Assembly: GCA_025656435.1 (NCBI GenBank)
Contig: JAHXHT010000005.1
Location: forward strand, 1-27,858
Source: Candidatus Thiodiazotropha sp. (ex Gloverina cf. vestifex)
GTDB lineage: Bacteria > Pseudomonadota > Gammaproteobacteria > Chromatiales > Chromatiaceae
Direction: 5' to 3'
DNA length: 27,858 bases
In this document: positions 1-8,688 of the stretch, piece after piece
Position numbering within the stretch: position 1 is the first letter of the stretch
Layout: each line of letters starts with the position of its first letter
Notes under the pieces: model-generated
What the model saw: only the letters and a program-made list of their open reading frames with translations
The model's database searches: none
What the model was told of the DNA's origin: nothing
Program-made: the position numbers and the translations under genes

Positions 1-20
1 AATGCACTGTTTTTCTTCGC

Positions 21-1274
21 TCATGGCAGTTTTGAAGCAAGCGAGAGGAAACGTTCGCTGACAAACGATTCGTTCAGAGCTTCCCTAGGCAGTGTCTCGC
101 GCTCCAGTTTTGAGGCAGTCAGTACACCGTTGTTGTCGTAGACAGTCGCCTCCAGATAGTCCGAGGAGATTAGATCCGCAAGGGCGAAAGTGGAACTGCC
201 GCCAAGATCGTTCTCCAGGATGGTGGCATTGTCGATCTGGATGACCTGGTCGAGAAGCGTGACGGTGCTTGCTGCCAAGTCTACGTTGCCAACACCGAGT
301 TGCCCTGCAATCTCAGATTTTTCACTGGCCGATGCTTCGATTTCAATCTCTTCGGCCAGGAGAATGGTGCCGTTCATGACCCCTTCAACCTCAATGATTC
401 TGCCAGCAGTGAGATCGCTGGACGTGAGGCTGCCTGGCTCGAATTCTGTTCCCGGCAGGACCTCGACGATCTGACTGTTGAGACTGAAACGATTTGTCCC
501 GCCGTCAAAGCCAACTGTGATCTGACCCTCGATTTCGACCTCTTCTCCATCATCTGCCACTGTGCCATCGCCACTGCCCAGAATCTCGATACTGGATGGT
601 GTGAATTCAAGCGTTGTTGGGTTGGGCGGATTGTTGCCCGTTACCTCAACATAACTGCCGGCAGAGGGTAATGACAGAGTTGTCCCAAGGAGATTGATTG
701 TCAGTCGTTCAATCATGAAGGAGGTGGTATCAACGGGCATTACAATGCCGGTAACCTTGTTTTGCCCCGATGTTTCAACCTCTATTCTAGTTGCGAGGAT
801 TCCTGTTTCACCATCAGTAAACCCGCTAACCTCAATCACATCTCCAATTACAAGGTCTTCAATAAGAGGTCTACTACCCCCAGTATTGTCTTCGTAGACG
901 GTATCGGCATTAATATTTACGGTTTGCCCCATGGCACTTAGCTGATTTGGACAATCAATAGGATCGAAAGCACAATCGACAGGGCCCGTGAGCAGGCTGT
1001 CATACTCTACTGTGTCTGCGACACCAGTGCCTGCAGTTGGATCACTACTGCCCGTCACGCGGACCACCATCCCGACGGAAATATCACTCAATGTGGGATT
1101 GGCAACACCATCGACCGTGAAGGTTGCTGTGTCGGTGTTGTATTGAATACCATTGACATAGACCGAGCCAACCTGGGTGACACGTCCCATGGAAACGCCG
1201 GTACCACCGATGCCTCCTTCAGCCACGGCTGAACCGCCGGCGCCGCCGCAACTGGTGAGAACGGTGGCTGCCAA
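21..1274 (-). CDS. DUF5666-type repeat protein, probable lipoprotein, start uncertain
   Basis: The protein consists of several repeated beta-rich segments of roughly 70-90 residues with alternating 'V.G.....' and 'I.V.G' patterns, as in DUF5666 (OB-like) proteins; the function is unknown. Only a TTG at 1274 is available as an in-frame start close to the lipobox (V-L-T-S-C, Cys at residue 9 from that TTG). The frame is open further upstream and encodes KRAITVFLITLAATVLTSC, a good lipoprotein signal peptide, but without an in-frame ATG, GTG or TTG there. An ATG at 1308-1306 is out of frame by one base: without the T at 1305 it would read M-K-R-A-I-T-V and give a lipoprotein with Cys20. The start is therefore either non-canonical or damaged. 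The gene overlaps or abuts the 3' end of the DUF6502-type gene, suggesting cotranscription. I am fairly sure of the family and unsure of the 5' end. Confidence 0.65.
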   Translation of the reverse strand: MAATVLTSCGGAGGSAVAEGGIGGTGVSMGRVTQVGSVYVNGIQYNTDTATFTVDGVANPTLSDISVGMVVRVTGSSDPTAGTGVADTVEYDSLLTGPVDCAFDPIDCPNQLSAMGQTVNINADTVYEDNTGGSRPLIEDLVIGDVIEVSGFTDGETGILATRIEVETSGQNKVTGIVMPVDTTSFMIERLTINLLGTTLSLPSAGSYVEVTGNNPPNPTTLEFTPSSIEILGSGDGTVADDGEEVEIEGQITVGFDGGTNRFSLNSQIVEVLPGTEFEPGSLTSSDLTAGRIIEVEGVMNGTILLAEEIEIEASASEKSEIAGQLGVGNVDLAASTVTLLDQVIQIDNATILENDLGGSSTFALADLISSDYLEATVYDNNGVLTASKLERETLPREALNESFVSERFLSLASKLP

Positions 1275-1279
1275 GGTTA

Positions 1280-2111
1280 TTAGAAATACGGTGATGGCTC
1301 GTTTACATCCCTTTCGAAGTAGTAGATGCCGATACCGGCCTCTTTTCGCCCCGTGCCCGTGACTTCGGAATTGATATCTCGATCCTGCTGGGATAGCACT
1401 TTGTCCAGCTCCACCAGGAGGGCCTGAGATTTCTCGGCGCTGAGTCGGTGGAAATCGGGGATCCCTTCCTGTGCCAGGTTATTGTAGGCAACCTTACGCT
1501 GGAAATGTGGCGTCTGTGCTCCCTGTTGGAGATTGTAGTCGATGGTAGACAGCAAAAGCTGAACATCGGTTCCACAGAATGTGGAGCTTGCTGGTTTCAC
1601 CGGTTCTCGGGACATAACCGTCAGTGATCAGGTTGATTTTGCCTTCTGCGTCCTTGGCAACGGTGCCGACACGCATCAGTTCATCGAGAATCGCCCGTGG
1701 CGGGATATCGCCACTGTGTTCGCGAACCAGATCGCTGAAGCTGTGCTTGCCCTGATCAAAATGCAGCGGGGCGGGAGCGCCTTTTTTATCGAGAAAGCGT
1801 TTGTCACGCATCCAACCGGAGATGACCCGGGCAGCCCGGTTGTATTGATGAGAGATGGCAGAGTCGTCGGGTGTCTCAATCTTCTGCAACCGGCTGATTT
1901 CCTTGCGGGTCAGACCGGTAATCACGGAAACACGCGAGACCGTCTGTTTACGTCCGGGTACACCAAAGTCCTTGGCGGCTACATCCATGAAAACCCATCG
2001 GCTTAAGTCGGCAAAGTCACCATAAGTCACACCGTTGCGTAACAGCAAGCGCACAAGCGGGCGGAGCAGCTTGAGAATAGAGGTGTTGAGTGTCTTTCTG
2101 ATTTCATCCAT
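1280..2111 (-). pseudogene. DUF6502 family protein, broken by one-base frameshift
   Basis: The N-terminal 205-residue frame (2111 down to 1494) begins MDEIRKTLNTSILKLLRPLV and resembles DUF6502 proteins, a family of unknown function with a helical, HTH-like N-terminal half. After T-S-K-L-H-I-L the frame degenerates. The expected continuation G-T-D-V-Q-L-L-L-S-T-I-D-Y-N is found in the next frame, which runs to a stop at 1280 and ends in a family-like tail (E-V-T-G-T-G-R-K, G-I-G-I-Y-Y-F). Removing one base near 1574 (the T of CTG-T-GGA on the minus strand) joins the two frames into about 277 residues without loss. There is no slippery heptamer or stem-loop suggesting programmed shifting, so this is a true mutation or a sequencing error. 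It lies directly upstream of the DUF5666-type gene in the same orientation. Confidence 0.7.
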
Positions 2112-2722
2112 GGATTTGACTCACATACCAAATTTACCAGACAGCCTCGATACTATGATCAAGCAGGTAGCATTGTCGTTGATAATTATTGGGGATAGAT
2201 GATCCGTTTCCATTGTTGCTGGTAAAGGCCTCAGTTGAGTATTTATTTGTGCCAACGATTATGCCCTGCTGAGGTTGGAGTGAATTCCGATTGTCCGGTC
2301 CTGGTCCTATAGCGACATGTCATGGGTTAACTTCACTAATCACAGCCACATGCGCATATTTAAGATGCTATAGTGGGAATATTATCCCATTTCAATAAAG
2401 GTTCAACATTATTTCTATGAATTTTCTTCCTAAAGTGCTTGTTTTTTGGGAGGGATTCGACTTTCTGAGGCATCGTTGCCCAATTTTGTGCAGGTTGGGT
2501 TGGGTCCCCGTCATATTTATGTGTAGGCCCGAGGAATGTAGAGACGGAGAAATACTTGCCTATCCATGCAGAGACAGTGGCGATCGACGATGAGACGTCT
2601 GCCTGTGAACGGCTCAGAAGTCTTTACGCCTTTAAAATACGCTCGTGAAACCTGCGCACGGCATGTATCGGGGAGCTGAAGTATGTTAACTTTCGCTGGT
2701 TTTTAGCGCAGGAATCAGACCC
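2112..2722. other. Non-coding stretch between divergent gene groups
   Basis: No convincing gene is visible in these 611 bases on either strand. The stretch should hold the promoters of the minus-strand DUF6502 gene and of plus-strand gatCAB. A TAAAAT hexamer at 2633-2638 could be a -10 element for gatC but has no good -35 partner. A short inverted repeat (TGGGA 2374-2378, TCCCA 2385-2389) is too small to interpret. No tRNA-like fold was recognised. Confidence 0.4.
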
Positions 2723-3010
2723 ATGTCCCTTGATCATTCCGATGTTGAGAAAATTGCCCATCTGGCACGAATGGCGCTGGATGAGTCACAGATCGATGCT
2801 TATGCGAAGGACCTCTCTAATATTTTGGGTCTGGTGGAGGCACTGGAAGTTGCAAATACTGACCATGTGGAGCCTATGGCGCATCCGCTGCATATGGCCC
2901 AGCGACTGAGACAGGACCAGGTGACGGAGAAGGATCATCGGGAAGAGAATCAGTCAATCTCACCCAGTGTTGAATCGGGCCTCTATCTGGTGCCCCAGGT
3001 GATTGAGTAA
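2723..3010 (+). CDS. gatC: Asp/Glu-tRNA amidotransferase subunit C
   Basis: This 95-residue protein has the usual GatC length and pattern: an N-terminal helix with V-E-K-I-A-H-L-A-R-M-A-L, the middle segment V-E-P-M-A-H-P, and a C-terminal S-G-L-Y-L-V-P-Q-V-I-E. GatC wraps around GatA and stabilises the GatCAB complex, which converts misacylated Glu-tRNA(Gln) and/or Asp-tRNA(Asn) to the amide forms in the cytosol. The start ATG is preceded by AGGA about 9 bases upstream. It is the first gene of gatC-gatA-gatB, 35 bases before gatA, which supports an operon. Confidence 0.95.
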   Translation: MSLDHSDVEKIAHLARMALDESQIDAYAKDLSNILGLVEALEVANTDHVEPMAHPLHMAQRLRQDQVTEKDHREENQSISPSVESGLYLVPQVIE

Positions 3011-3045
3011 CGGTCGTATGACTTGATATAGGCAGTAGGCACAAA

Positions 3046-4500
3046 ATGCACAAAAAAACGATCGCAGAACTGGGCGCGGGTCTGAGGGCCGGTGAGTTCT
3101 CCAGTGTTGAGCTGACGCACCATTTTCTGCAGCGCATTGAGCGTCTGGAGGGTAACCTCAACAGCTTGGTGACAGTTACCCCTGAGTCAGCATTAATGGC
3201 GGCTGAAGCAGCAGATCAGCAGATAAAATCAGGTAATGCAGACCCTTTGATGGGTATCCCCATCCTACAGAAGGATATTTTCTGTACCCGTGGCGTGAAG
3301 ACCAGTTGTGGTTCCCGCATGCTGGACAACTTCATCTCACCCTACGATGCCACGGTGACCGAGCGATTGATGCAGGCGGGTGCTGTCAGCCTCGGTAAGG
3401 CCAACATGGATGAATTCGCCATGGGATCCTCCAATGAAACCAGCTACTACGGGCCGGTGAAAAACCCTTGGGACACAGCGCGGGTGCCTGGAGGCTCTTC
3501 GGGCGGTTCCGCCGCAGCCGTGGCGGCAAGGTTGGCCGTGGCCGCCACCGGTACCGATACGGGAGGATCCATTCGTCAACCAGCGGCGCTTTGCGGTATC
3601 ACCGGGCTGAAACCAACCTACGGTCGCGTTTCCCGCTTCGGCATGATCGCATTCGCCTCCAGCCTGGATCAGGCGGGTCCGATGACCCATAGTGCCGAAG
3701 ATGCAGCACTGATGTTGCAGGCCATGGTGGGATTTGATCCTAAAGACTCCACCTCTGCCGATGAGCCGGTGCCCGACTACATCGCAAGCCTGGATGACTC
3801 TCTGCAGGGTCTCAGGATCGGTTTGCCAAAAGAGTATTTCGGGGAGGGGCTCGATCCTGCAGTATCAGATTCGGTTGAATCTGCCATTGAGGTCTACCGT
3901 CAACTGGGCGCTGAAGTGATGGAGATCAGCCTGCCCAATACCGGCCTGGCAGTGCCGACATACTATGTGGTTGCGCCTGCGGAGTGTTCGTCCAATCTCT
4001 CTCGTTTCGATGGTGTGCGTTTTGGTTGCCGTTGTGAGAATCCTCATGATCTGGAAGATCTCTACAAGCGTTCCCGTGGCGAGGGTTTCGGCCCTGAGGT
4101 GAAGCGGCGTATCATGATTGGCACCTATGCCCTCTCGGCCGGTTACTATGATGCCTACTATCTGAAGGCCCAGAAGACCCGACATTTGATCTCTGATGAT
4201 TTCAGAAATGCCTTCGAAAAGGTTGATGTGATTATGGGTCCCACCACACCGACGACTGCTTTTGGTCTGGGTGAGAAGATGGATGATCCGGTCACCATGT
4301 ACCTGAACGATATCTATACCATCGCCACCAACCTGGCAGGCCTGCCGGGTATATCGTTGCCGGTAGCACCGGTGAATGGGTTACCGGTCGGCCTGCAGAT
4401 CATCGGCAACTATTTTGCAGAAGCCAAGCTGTTGAATGTGGCGCATCGCTTTCAGCGGGAAAGCGAATGGCATCGGCAGATGCCTATTGGCTTTGATTGA
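3046..4500 (+). CDS. gatA: Asp/Glu-tRNA amidotransferase subunit A (amidase)
   Basis: GatA is the glutaminase/amidase subunit that releases ammonia from glutamine for GatB. The 484-residue protein has the full amidase signature. The Ser-cisSer-Lys triad is readable as Lys76 (L-Q-K-D), cis-Ser151 in G-G-S-S-G-G-S and nucleophile Ser175 in G-T-D-T-G-G-S-I-R-Q-P. The spacing (99 and 24 residues) equals that of characterised bacterial GatA. Length is normal for the family. The start lies 35 bases after gatC with an AGG-containing stretch upstream. No defect was seen. Confidence 0.97.
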   Translation: MHKKTIAELGAGLRAGEFSSVELTHHFLQRIERLEGNLNSLVTVTPESALMAAEAADQQIKSGNADPLMGIPILQKDIFCTRGVKTSCGSRMLDNFISPYDATVTERLMQAGAVSLGKANMDEFAMGSSNETSYYGPVKNPWDTARVPGGSSGGSAAAVAARLAVAATGTDTGGSIRQPAALCGITGLKPTYGRVSRFGMIAFASSLDQAGPMTHSAEDAALMLQAMVGFDPKDSTSADEPVPDYIASLDDSLQGLRIGLPKEYFGEGLDPAVSDSVESAIEVYRQLGAEVMEISLPNTGLAVPTYYVVAPAECSSNLSRFDGVRFGCRCENPHDLEDLYKRSRGEGFGPEVKRRIMIGTYALSAGYYDAYYLKAQKTRHLISDDFRNAFEKVDVIMGPTTPTTAFGLGEKMDDPVTMYLNDIYTIATNLAGLPGISLPVAPVNGLPVGLQIIGNYFAEAKLLNVAHRFQRESEWHRQMPIGFD

Positions 4501-4509
4501 GCCAGGGAG

Positions 4510-4605
4510 ATGATGAATTTTGAACTGATGCTCGACTCGTATACACGGCCTTTTTATTTAAAAAAACGTGAGCGAAGTGAACTTCATCAATTCAAAATTC
4601 ATCAT
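4510..4605. repeat. Short inverted-repeat element between gatA and gatB
   Basis: A perfect 15-base inverted repeat pairs 4510-4524 (ATGATGAATTTTGAA) with 4591-4605 (TTCAAAATTCATCAT), enclosing 66 bases. The right arm is followed by a further partial copy of the ATTCAAAATT motif at 4606-4620. The structure lengthens the gatA-gatB gap to 136 bases, whereas gatC-gatA is only 35. It reads as a small non-coding repeat element or a hairpin in the operon mRNA; its mobility is inferred and not shown. Confidence 0.55.
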
Positions 4606-4636
4606 TCAAAATTCAAAATTAATTTCGAGTAGAGAC

Positions 4637-6070
4637 ATGCAGTGGGAAACCGTCATCGGGCTTGAGGTTCATGCTCAACTGGCCACCAAGTCTAAGATTT
4701 TTTCGGGCGCTTCCATCGCCTATGGTGCGGAGCCGAATACCCAGGCTTGTATTGTTGATCTGGGATTCCCGGGTGTATTGCCGGTATTGAATGAAGAAGC
4801 CGTCAATATGGCGCTGAAGTTTGGTCTGGCGGTAAATGCCGAGATTGGAGAGCGCTCCATCTTTGCCCGTAAGAACTACTTTTACCCCGATTTGCCCAAG
4901 GGTTATCAGATTAGCCAATTCGAGTTGCCCATCGTGGGAAAAGGCGCTTTGACCATTGATCTGGATGACGGTGTGCAGAAGGTGATTGGCATCACACGGG
5001 CGCATCTGGAGGAGGATGCGGGTAAGTCCCTGCACGAGGATTTCCACGGTATGACCGGTATCGACCTCAATCGTGCCGGCACACCACTGCTTGAGATTGT
5101 CTCGGAACCCGATATGCGCTCCATCAAAGAGGCTGCCGCCTACGCCCGTAAGATCCATCAATTGGTTGTCTACCTCGGGATCTGCGACGGTAACATGCAA
5201 GAGGGTTCTTTTCGCGTGGATGCCAATCTGTCAATTCGTCCTATGGGGCAGGAGGCACTGGGCACCCGTACCGAGCTGAAAAACATCAACTCTTTCCGCT
5301 TCCTCGAGCGGGCGCTCAATTATGAACTCGAGCGCCAGATCGACTTGGTGGAGAATGGTGGTCAGGTGGTGCAGGAGACCCGGCTTTATGATGCGGACCG
5401 GGATGAAACCCGCTCCATGCGCAGCAAGGAGGAGGCGAATGACTATCGTTACTTTCCCGATCCCGATCTACTGCCGGTGGAAATCGACCCAGAAAGACTG
5501 GATGCCGCCCGACAGGACATGCCCGAACTGCCGGACCAGAAGCGAGCGCGTTTTGAGTCTGACTATAATCTTTCGGCAGATGATGCCGGTAAGCTGACTC
5601 AGAGTCGTCCTCAGGCTGACTATTTCGAAGCTACCGTTGAAGCTGGCGCCGACCCAAAAATGGTGGCCAACTGGGTCATGGTTGAATTGGGCGGCGCACT
5701 CAATAAAGCCGGACTTGAGCTGAATAATTCACCGGTGTTGCCAACTCAGTTAGGGGGATTGTTGAAACGCATTGCCGACAACACCATCTCCGGTAAGATC
5801 GCAAAGCAGGTCTTCGAGGCCATATGGAACGGTGAGGGTGACGCCGACAGTGTGATTGAGGCCAGAGGCCTGAAACAGATCACGGACAGTGGTGCTATCG
5901 AGGCTATTATTGATGAAGTGATCGCCAACAATCCCAAGCAGGTGGAGCAGTTCCGCGCAGGCAAGGAAAAATTGTTGGGTTTTTTCGTTGGACAGGTGAT
6001 GAAGGCAACCCAGGGTAAGGCCAGTCCAGGTGAAGTGAACAAAATACTTCTGGGAAAGCTCAAAGGATGA
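4637..6070 (+). CDS. gatB: Asp/Glu-tRNA amidotransferase subunit B
   Basis: GatB binds the misacylated tRNA, phosphorylates the side-chain carboxylate using ATP and receives ammonia from GatA. The start at ATG 4637 gives 477 residues beginning M-Q-W-E-T-V-I-G-L-E-V-H-A-Q-L, the normal GatB N-terminus and length. The open frame extends further upstream (to a GTG at 4568), but that stretch is encoded by the AT-rich repeat between gatA and gatB and does not look like GatB. Family features include the Y-P-D-L-P-K-G-Y-Q-I-S-Q segment, the R-T-E-L-K-N-I-N-S-F-R-F block and the C-terminal YqeY-like helical tail ending in G-K-L-K-G. Its stop overlaps an ATG of the next gene. Confidence 0.96.
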   Translation: MQWETVIGLEVHAQLATKSKIFSGASIAYGAEPNTQACIVDLGFPGVLPVLNEEAVNMALKFGLAVNAEIGERSIFARKNYFYPDLPKGYQISQFELPIVGKGALTIDLDDGVQKVIGITRAHLEEDAGKSLHEDFHGMTGIDLNRAGTPLLEIVSEPDMRSIKEAAAYARKIHQLVVYLGICDGNMQEGSFRVDANLSIRPMGQEALGTRTELKNINSFRFLERALNYELERQIDLVENGGQVVQETRLYDADRDETRSMRSKEEANDYRYFPDPDLLPVEIDPERLDAARQDMPELPDQKRARFESDYNLSADDAGKLTQSRPQADYFEATVEAGADPKMVANWVMVELGGALNKAGLELNNSPVLPTQLGGLLKRIADNTISGKIAKQVFEAIWNGEGDADSVIEARGLKQITDSGAIEAIIDEVIANNPKQVEQFRAGKEKLLGFFVGQVMKATQGKASPGEVNKILLGKLKG

Positions 6071-8295
6071 GTGCAAGCCTGTTGGATGTAACACCAGACA
6101 TGACCAGGATAGACAGATGGAGGTTTAGCTTGAGGATGATAAGTTTGAGGAATTCACTGGCAGCACTCGCATTGATACTTCCTGTTGGGGTCCAGGCGGG
6201 CATCTGGCAGGATCTGACACCGCAGGGACAGGCGGCCAAGGCCATCAATCAGGCGCCGGTCTACTATCGCGCACTGAAGGCAGACCGACCTCAGCTTGAG
6301 CAGTTACTGGCGCAAGCGCCGGTCGAGTTTACCAGTAGTCAGGGTGCAACATTGGAACTCCCGCTGCCCCATGGTGGTGTGCAGCGTTTTGAGGTGGTGG
6401 ATTCACCGATTATGTCGCCGGCACTGGCTGCTGAACATCCGGAGATCTCCACCTATTCCGTCAAAGGTATCGACAATCCCGCCACTACCGGCAGACTCGA
6501 CCTGACCCCTGCAGGTTTTCACGCCATGCTGTCCACGCCGGGCGGAACGGTGTTTATCGATCCGGATAAGAGTGGTAACTATCGGAGTTTCTACAAGCAG
6601 GATTTTGTCGCCGCCAGAGAGGGCGCGACGGCCGATCATGCCTGTAGGTTGGGTGAACTGGGGTCAGGTGCGGCAGATTTCCACCAACCTTCCGTATCAA
6701 CGGCGCTGCGTACTGTCAGTAGCAACCAACGGCGGGTTTATCGTTTGGCCGTTGCAGCAACGGGTGAATACACCCAACACTTTGGCGGTAACACATCTCT
6801 GGCCGCGTCTAATATTGTGACTGCAGTCAATCGGGTCAACCAGATCTACGGACGGGATTTGGCGGTGCAGCTGCAATTGACAGCAACGCTCATTTTTACC
6901 GATCCATTCAGTGATCCCTATTCCCATCCAGATGCTTTCACGATGCTGTCACAGAACCAAGACGCACTGGATTTCGAAGTGGGTGTAGACAGCTATGATC
7001 TCGGGCATCTATTTGGTCTTTCCGGTGGTGGTCTGGCCCAGCTCGGTGCGGCATGTACTAACCTCGATGCACATGGATACACCGGTTTTCCAACCCCTGA
7101 CAGCGATGTTTTCTATATTGATCTGCTGGCGCATGAGATGGGTCATCAACTGGATGCAACCCACTCTTTCAATGGCAGCACAGATGCGTGCGGCGGTCTC
7201 AATCGCTCGCCGATCACTGCGGTGGAGCCAGGCAGTGGTTCTAGCATCATGGCCTATGCTGGCATCTGTGGTGCTGAAAACATCCAGGCGAACTCGGATG
7301 CGGTTTTCCATTCCACCAGTATTCAACAGATCAACAATTTTGTTTTTTCCGGGGTAGGCCGAACTTGTGGCACGCTAGTCTCCACTGGCAACACTATACC
7401 GACGCTGATCGATGCAGGACCTGCAGTCACTATCCCTCAGGGAACACCCTTTGTGCTGACCGGTCAGGCGTCTGGTGATCCGGATGGAGACACGCTCTCC
7501 TATCAATGGGATCAGATTGATGTAGGCCCAACAGCTACAACAGTGACAACTTTAGGTACGGATCTAGGTGACAATCCATTGTTTCGTAGCTTTCTACCGA
7601 AGAGTACGCCCGCGCGCTACTTCCCTCGGCTCAGTAGTCTACTGACGGGAAGTGTTGATAAGGCCGAGACACTACCAGCGACATCGCGGAATCTTAACTT
7701 CAGGCTGACTGTGAGGGATGGTAACTCCGGCCTTGGCGATGATGACAGGGTGGTCAGCGTCGCCTCTGCGACGGGGCCTTTCCAGATCGATAGTGTCACT
7801 CAGGGTGCCGGGACATTGGTCATCGACTGGGACCCGGCTGATACGGCGTCCTTCTGCAACACATTGAATATCAGCTTGATGGCCTTTGCAAATGACGGCT
7901 CGACTTACTGTGATGCGGAAGACAATCCCGACCTTGATTTAGGAACACTGGTAAACGCATCCGGTAGTGATGTCATCGGTCTACCCACTACACTCTCTGT
8001 CACACGTGCCAGAGTGATGCTGTCCTGTGCTACCAGTGTATTCTTCGCCTTTTCTGATACGGACCTCACTGTCTCTACACCAAACGCTCCAGTGGCGAGT
8101 GACTGCAAAACCATCGATGGTGAGGTTGTTGCGCACGGCGGAGTAACGACGCCTCCCGTATCGGGTGGTGGTGTGAATCTACCGAGCGGAGGCGGTGGTG
8201 CTCTGCTTTGGTTGACCCCGTGGCTTTCAATGGGTGGCCTGTTGAAGCATCTTTCAGAGAGGAGTAGCCGGGTTAATCGTAACGCGAGAACCTGA
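6067..8295 (+). CDS. Secreted reprolysin-like metzincin protease with GlyGly-CTERM-like tail
   Basis: The 742-residue frame encodes a zinc metalloprotease. H-E-M-G-H-Q-L-D-A-T-H at residues 356-366 fits HExxHxxxxxH, and a Met-turn S-I-M-A-Y-A-G follows about 35 residues later, typical of metzincins; the usual Gly of HExxHxxGxxH is Asp here. A PKD/Ig-like segment follows (D-G-D-T-L-S-Y-Q-W, then L-T-V-R-D-G). The C-terminus has a Gly/Ser-rich run, a hydrophobic stretch (A-L-L-W-L-T-P-W-L) and a basic tail, as in GlyGly-CTERM sorting signals, and the rhombosortase gene lies convergently downstream. The first ATG (6067) overlaps the gatB stop. An internal ATG at 6136, with GGAGG 12 bases upstream, starts directly at the signal peptide (M-I-S-L-R-N-S-L-A-A-L-A-L) and may be the true start. 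Family and export are fairly sure; the substrate is unknown. Confidence 0.82.
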   Translation: MSASLLDVTPDMTRIDRWRFSLRMISLRNSLAALALILPVGVQAGIWQDLTPQGQAAKAINQAPVYYRALKADRPQLEQLLAQAPVEFTSSQGATLELPLPHGGVQRFEVVDSPIMSPALAAEHPEISTYSVKGIDNPATTGRLDLTPAGFHAMLSTPGGTVFIDPDKSGNYRSFYKQDFVAAREGATADHACRLGELGSGAADFHQPSVSTALRTVSSNQRRVYRLAVAATGEYTQHFGGNTSLAASNIVTAVNRVNQIYGRDLAVQLQLTATLIFTDPFSDPYSHPDAFTMLSQNQDALDFEVGVDSYDLGHLFGLSGGGLAQLGAACTNLDAHGYTGFPTPDSDVFYIDLLAHEMGHQLDATHSFNGSTDACGGLNRSPITAVEPGSGSSIMAYAGICGAENIQANSDAVFHSTSIQQINNFVFSGVGRTCGTLVSTGNTIPTLIDAGPAVTIPQGTPFVLTGQASGDPDGDTLSYQWDQIDVGPTATTVTTLGTDLGDNPLFRSFLPKSTPARYFPRLSSLLTGSVDKAETLPATSRNLNFRLTVRDGNSGLGDDDRVVSVASATGPFQIDSVTQGAGTLVIDWDPADTASFCNTLNISLMAFANDGSTYCDAEDNPDLDLGTLVNASGSDVIGLPTTLSVTRARVMLSCATSVFFAFSDTDLTVSTPNAPVASDCKTIDGEVVAHGGVTTPPVSGGGVNLPSGGGGALLWLTPWLSMGGLLKHLSERSSRVNRNART

Positions 8296-8319
8296 TCACT
8301 GTCGTCACAGACAGTGATC
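8294..8319. terminator. Perfect 10-bp hairpin between convergent genes
   Basis: GATCACTGTC (8294-8303) pairs perfectly with GACAGTGATC (8310-8319) around a 6-base loop. It spans the end of the plus-strand protease gene and the end of the minus-strand lipoprotein gene, the expected place for a bidirectional terminator. Neither side has a clear T-tract, so it may instead protect 3' ends. Confidence 0.5.
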
Positions 8320-8688
8320 GATCACCAGTCGGTTGTAGTTCTCTGCATAAGCCTCAGCCGCCTGCAGCAGTTTTAAATGGGTTTCGCCCATCACCATGTC
8401 AGTGGAGCCCGGCAGGTAACGGACACCGCAGACACTCTTGGCCTTTGACATCAATTCAGGTGCAATCCCCGGGATATTCGATCCGCGTGTGGCCATGGCC
8501 AGGAGTCTTTTGTCGCCACGATCGAGGTTTTGCCTGGCATCGGTTTCAGCATTGGCCTGTTTTAACCACAGCAGGGATTCAACGGCATTCTTCTCCTTTG
8601 GCGTGACTTGACTCATGTCTATCTGTTCCCCTGTCTGACAGGCGGTAAGCAGTAACAGTGGAAAGAGTAATGGAAGGATTTTCTTCAC
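8305..8688 (-). CDS. Small lipoprotein of unknown function
   Basis: The 127-residue protein starts at GTG 8688, whose GTGA overlaps the stop of the upstream rhombosortase gene. AGAGG lies 8 bases before the start, and translation from here gives an immediate signal peptide (K-K-I-L-P-L-L-F-P-L-L-L-L-T-A-C) with lipobox Cys17. A longer frame to 8739 would bury this signal and is less likely. The mature part is mostly helical and charged, with two cysteines (S-V-C-G-V-R and a C-terminal D-H-C-L). I do not recognise a domain. The translational overlap with rrtA suggests coexpression, but a direct role in sorting is only a guess. Confidence 0.75.
   Translation of the reverse strand: MKKILPLLFPLLLLTACQTGEQIDMSQVTPKEKNAVESLLWLKQANAETDARQNLDRGDKRLLAMATRGSNIPGIAPELMSKAKSVCGVRYLPGSTDMVMGETHLKLLQAAEAYAENYNRLVIDHCL

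Noticed and set aside
300..671. Plus-strand open frame of 123 codons
   Set aside because: It lies opposite the DUF5666-type gene, has no family resemblance and looks like an antisense shadow.
1494..1615. Programmed frameshift in the DUF6502-type gene
   Set aside because: No slippery heptamer or downstream structure was seen at the junction, and such a shift is not known for this family.
1581..2006. Plus-strand open frame of 141 codons
   Set aside because: It is antisense to the DUF6502-type gene, whose reading frame carries recognisable family sequence.
4568..4636. N-terminal extension of GatB from GTG 4568
   Set aside because: It is encoded by the AT-rich repeat; GatB homologs begin at the M-Q-W-E-T-V position.
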